64,000 nt of DNA, taken from UBA1664 sp964531715. GTDB lineage: Bacteria > Pseudomonadota > Alphaproteobacteria > Micavibrionales > UBA1664. This document shows, in pieces, positions 61,659-64,000 of the stretch. The notes under the pieces are model-generated. The model saw only the letters and a list, made by a program, of their open reading frames with translations. It searched no databases and was not told the origin of the DNA. The position numbers were made by a program, and so were the translations under genes. Numbering within the stretch: the stretch's first letter is position 1; every line of letters begins with the position of its first letter. The stretch is from positions 1 to 64,000 of the forward strand of contig CAZHEE010000006.1 in NCBI GenBank assembly GCA_964531715.1, given 5' to 3'.

Positions 61659-64000
61659 TTAAATCAACTGACTTAAGCGCAATTCTGTCGCGGTGAGCAT
61701 CGCAAAATCGGGTGCATCATGCTCTCTTAAATGACCGAGCATGTCAATAATCGGCTGAGTCGCATTCTCATGCGCTTTCAACCATGTTTGAACAGGATTT
61801 TTATCGCAGGTTTTTTTATAGGTATCACAGTAATTCGAGACAATATAACGCGTCAGCGTGGCCTGCGTTTTATAAAGCCTATCTGTCAAATTTTTGAGCG
61901 TTTCCGCCTCCCATTGTGACTCAGCTTGCCTTTCGCGGGCTTGATCGCGCAACCAAACGAATGAGAAAATCTCATTTAAATTGAAATAAACTTTCGCAAC
62001 CGTATCGATATTTTTACCTTCATTATCCGCAATATGCGCAACATCAAAAGCCGTATTGAGAATTGGAAGCATAGCCACACGGCGAGCGATATCCATTGGA
62101 AAGCCAGCCTCTTTCAATCTGTTTTGTCGCTCTGCAATAAATAGTAAACCTGAGTTAGGGAGGAGATTGTCAATATTTTTCACTAAATGCTGCACTGATT
62201 TTTGAAAATTTTTGCCAAGCGCTACAAGGTTTTCATCTTTTAAACTTTCAACATCGAAATTTTTCAAAAACCATGTTGTGCCATAATTCACAAATGTCGC
62301 AATTTTTGATAAAGCCTCAATCTGTGATAATGCGGAAGCCTTGTTATCAAGGGCCTCAATATCGGCATAGAGATTACTTAGGCTGAAAATTTCGCGGATA
62401 ATAATATAGGCACGCGCCACCGTGCAGGCGGCAACACCCGTCTTTATGGTTTGATCCATGATATAGGCAGGCCCCATACGATTGATAATTGTATTTGAAA
62501 GTTGAGTCGCGATAATTTCACGTTTCAAACGGTGGCTGTCCATTTGATCACGGTATTTCTTTTGCAATTTTGCAGGAAAATAATTGATAAGCCAGCTTTG
62601 AAAGGCAGGGTCATCGGGAATATGACTGTCCAGCAAATCCTGAAATAATTTAATTTTCGTATAGGATACTAGCGTCGCAATTTCTGGCGCGGTCAACCCT
62701 TGATTATTGCGCGCGCGTTCTTCAATCGCCGCCGCATTGGGCAAATATTCAATCTCACGATTAAGGTTTACCGCTTTTTCCAGATGCGTGATAAGGTCAG
62801 CGTGCAATTGAAGCGTTTCCGAAGCCTCATGCGCCACAACCGAGATGGCTTGCGCTTGTTGATCATTATTTCTTAAAACAAGCGCGGCAATATCATCCGT
62901 CATACTTTTCAAGAGTTTGTTCCGCGTTTTCACATCCATCTCATTTTGCTGCATTAATTGTTGCAGCAGAATTTTGATATTGACTTCGAGGTCGGAGGAG
63001 TTGACGCCGCCTGAATTATCAACAAAATCGGCGTATAATTTAACACCAAGGAGAGCCATGCAGATACGCCCTGCATGGGTTACACCCAAATTCGCACCCT
63101 CGCCAATGACACGCGCGCGAACCTCATGTGCATCAACGCGGATGGTATCATTCGCCTTATCCCCCACATCGGCATGAGACTCATTAGGCGCCTTGATATA
63201 AGTACCGATACCGCCAAACCAGAGAAGGTCAGTTTGAGCCTTTAACATGGCGTTCATAAGCTTTTGCGGTGAGACTTTTTTATCGCTTAAGTCAAAACGC
63301 TTCATGATCTCAGGGGTGAGGCTCAACTCTTTATCATGTCGCGAGAATATTCTTCCGCCTTTGGACAGGATTTTTTCGTTGTAATGATCCCACCCCTTAA
63401 TCTCGTTGAATAATCTTTCCCGTTCCTTAAAAGATTTTTTAATATCAGGGTCAGGGTCGCAGAAGATATGCAGATGGTTAAACGCCCCTATTAGGCGGAT
63501 ATAAGGGGAAAGCAACATACCGTTCCCGAATACATCACCACCCATATCGCCGATACCGATAACATCAAATTCTTGGCGCTGGATATCGAGTCCAAGCTCT
63601 CTGAAATGGCGTTTGACCGATTCCCACGCGCCTTTGGCCGTTATGCCCATGTCCTTATGGTCGTACCCGGCCGACCCGCCAGAGGCAAATGCATCGCCAA
63701 GCCAGAAGTTATAATCCTCTGCAATACCATTCGCAATATCGGAAAAAGTTGCGGTTCCCTTATCGGCGGCAACGACCAGATAGGGATCATCGCAATCATG
63801 GCGAACGCAATCTTTTGGCGGCTTCACCTTTTTATTCACGATATTATCAGTGATATCAAGCAAGCCTGAAATGAAAATTTTATAGCATGTAATCGCCTCA
63901 TCTTGCATGGCCTTTCTATCGGGATTTTGAGGCGGGCGTTTGACAACAAAGCCACCCTTGGAACCGACAGGAATAATTACCGCATTTTTTACATTTTGAG
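61659..64000 (-). CDS. gdhB: NAD-specific glutamate dehydrogenase, large type (N-terminus cut by window)
   Basis: About 780 C-terminal residues are visible. The frame continues past the internal Met at 63908 to the right edge (VKNAVIIPVGSKGGFVVK). Diagnostic blocks include GGSAGYDHKDMGITAKGAWE, FDVIGIGDMGGDVFGNGMLL, LLWFGGIGTYIKAPNESHAD and EGANLGVTHAGRI, all from the GDH catalytic and NAD regions of the ~1,600-residue L_180 class. It oxidises glutamate to 2-oxoglutarate with NAD. The end (MLTATELRLSQLI) looks complete. It is convergent with dnaB. Confidence 0.95.
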   Translation of the reverse strand, partial: QNVKNAVIIPVGSKGGFVVKRPPQNPDRKAMQDEAITCYKIFISGLLDITDNIVNKKVKPPKDCVRHDCDDPYLVVAADKGTATFSDIANGIAEDYNFWLGDAFASGGSAGYDHKDMGITAKGAWESVKRHFRELGLDIQRQEFDVIGIGDMGGDVFGNGMLLSPYIRLIGAFNHLHIFCDPDPDIKKSFKERERLFNEIKGWDHYNEKILSKGGRIFSRHDKELSLTPEIMKRFDLSDKKVSPQKLMNAMLKAQTDLLWFGGIGTYIKAPNESHADVGDKANDTIRVDAHEVRARVIGEGANLGVTHAGRICMALLGVKLYADFVDNSGGVNSSDLEVNIKILLQQLMQQNEMDVKTRNKLLKSMTDDIAALVLRNNDQQAQAISVVAHEASETLQLHADLITHLEKAVNLNREIEYLPNAAAIEERARNNQGLTAPEIATLVSYTKIKLFQDLLDSHIPDDPAFQSWLINYFPAKLQKKYRDQMDSHRLKREIIATQLSNTIINRMGPAYIMDQTIKTGVAACTVARAYIIIREIFSLSNLYADIEALDNKASALSQIEALSKIATFVNYGTTWFLKNFDVESLKDENLVALGKNFQKSVQHLVKNIDNLLPNSGLLFIAERQNRLKEAGFPMDIARRVAMLPILNTAFDVAHIADNEGKNIDTVAKVYFNLNEIFSFVWLRDQARERQAESQWEAETLKNLTDRLYKTQATLTRYIVSNYCDTYKKTCDKNPVQTWLKAHENATQPIIDMLGHLREHDAPDFAMLTATELRLSQLI

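Noticed and set aside
1..64000. CRISPR array
   Set aside because: No regularly spaced direct repeats were seen; the repeats present are dispersed and palindromic.

Overview
The window is about 64 kb of a chromosome of moderate G+C, most likely from an alphaproteobacterium. The clearest marker is a DivL-type pseudo-histidine kinase whose phosphorylatable His is a Tyr. It sits in the order ahcY - divL - tsaE - nucleotidyltransferase - addB - addA, which I recall as typical of Alphaproteobacteria. The alphaproteobacterial AddAB nuclease, KpsF/LptC/LptA/LptB and a large NAD-dependent glutamate dehydrogenase agree. I cannot name the genus. Both ends of the window cut genes (a Wzz-like membrane protein on the left, glutamate dehydrogenase on the right).

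Layout. 1-1540: a truncated chain-length-determinant-like protein and a receiver/degenerate-GGDEF protein. 1.7-5.2 kb: a graveyard of mobile DNA holding a broken IS5-type transposase fused to a lysozyme tail, an intact AT-rich inositol-monophosphatase-family gene, an orphan IleRS zinc tail, a frameshifted primase-like fragment and a broken IS1595-type transposase. 5.2-12.3 kb: a pentapeptide-repeat protein, uvrC, ribF, nuoC/nuoB/nuoA and two GGDEF cyclases. 12.4-16.9 kb: an M32 carboxypeptidase with a one-base frameshift, then a calcium-flavoured cluster of a mini EF-hand protein, a TerA-like protein, a Na+/Ca2+-type antiporter and a TerD protein. 17-19.5 kb: nucleoside hydrolase, phosphoribosyltransferase and HAD nucleotidase (nucleoside/base salvage). 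19.5-34.7 kb: guaA, ahcY, two unrecognised AT-rich genes, divL, tsaE, a MurU-like gene, addB and addA, ending in a strong shared terminator. 34.7-39.4 kb: rplT/rpmI, a small gene behind a Fur-box-like palindrome, a FlgO-like lipoprotein, clpS, a HAD phosphatase, acpP and fabF. 39.4-43.4 kb: a BLUF photoreceptor divergent from a Crp/Fnr regulator, then a DsbD/ScsB-like reductase and a redoxin. 43.6-50.2 kb: an L,D-transpeptidase and a two-partner secretion pair arranged divergently. 50.4-54.8 kb: an ftsK tail fragment, tRNA-Ala(GGC), two DsbA-like proteins (one without its CxxC), an M48 protease, rlmE and a GNAT. 55-64 kb: porin, RNase D, kpsF, lptC, lptA, lptB, dnaB and partial NAD-GDH.

Working together: kpsF-lptCAB supply LPS Kdo synthesis and LPS transport. 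The porin and Tps proteins are outer-membrane cargo. DsbD/redoxin and the DsbA pair are periplasmic thiol systems. DivL, three GGDEF-type proteins, BLUF and Crp give a dense signalling layer. Many short intergenic repeats of several families are scattered through the window, and one copy lies inside nuoB. The best candidates for something undescribed are the EF-hand/Ter/antiporter cluster, the BLUF-Crp-redox cluster, the unknown gene pair inserted between ahcY and divL together with the terminator-like hairpin over the divL start, and the small Fur-box gene.
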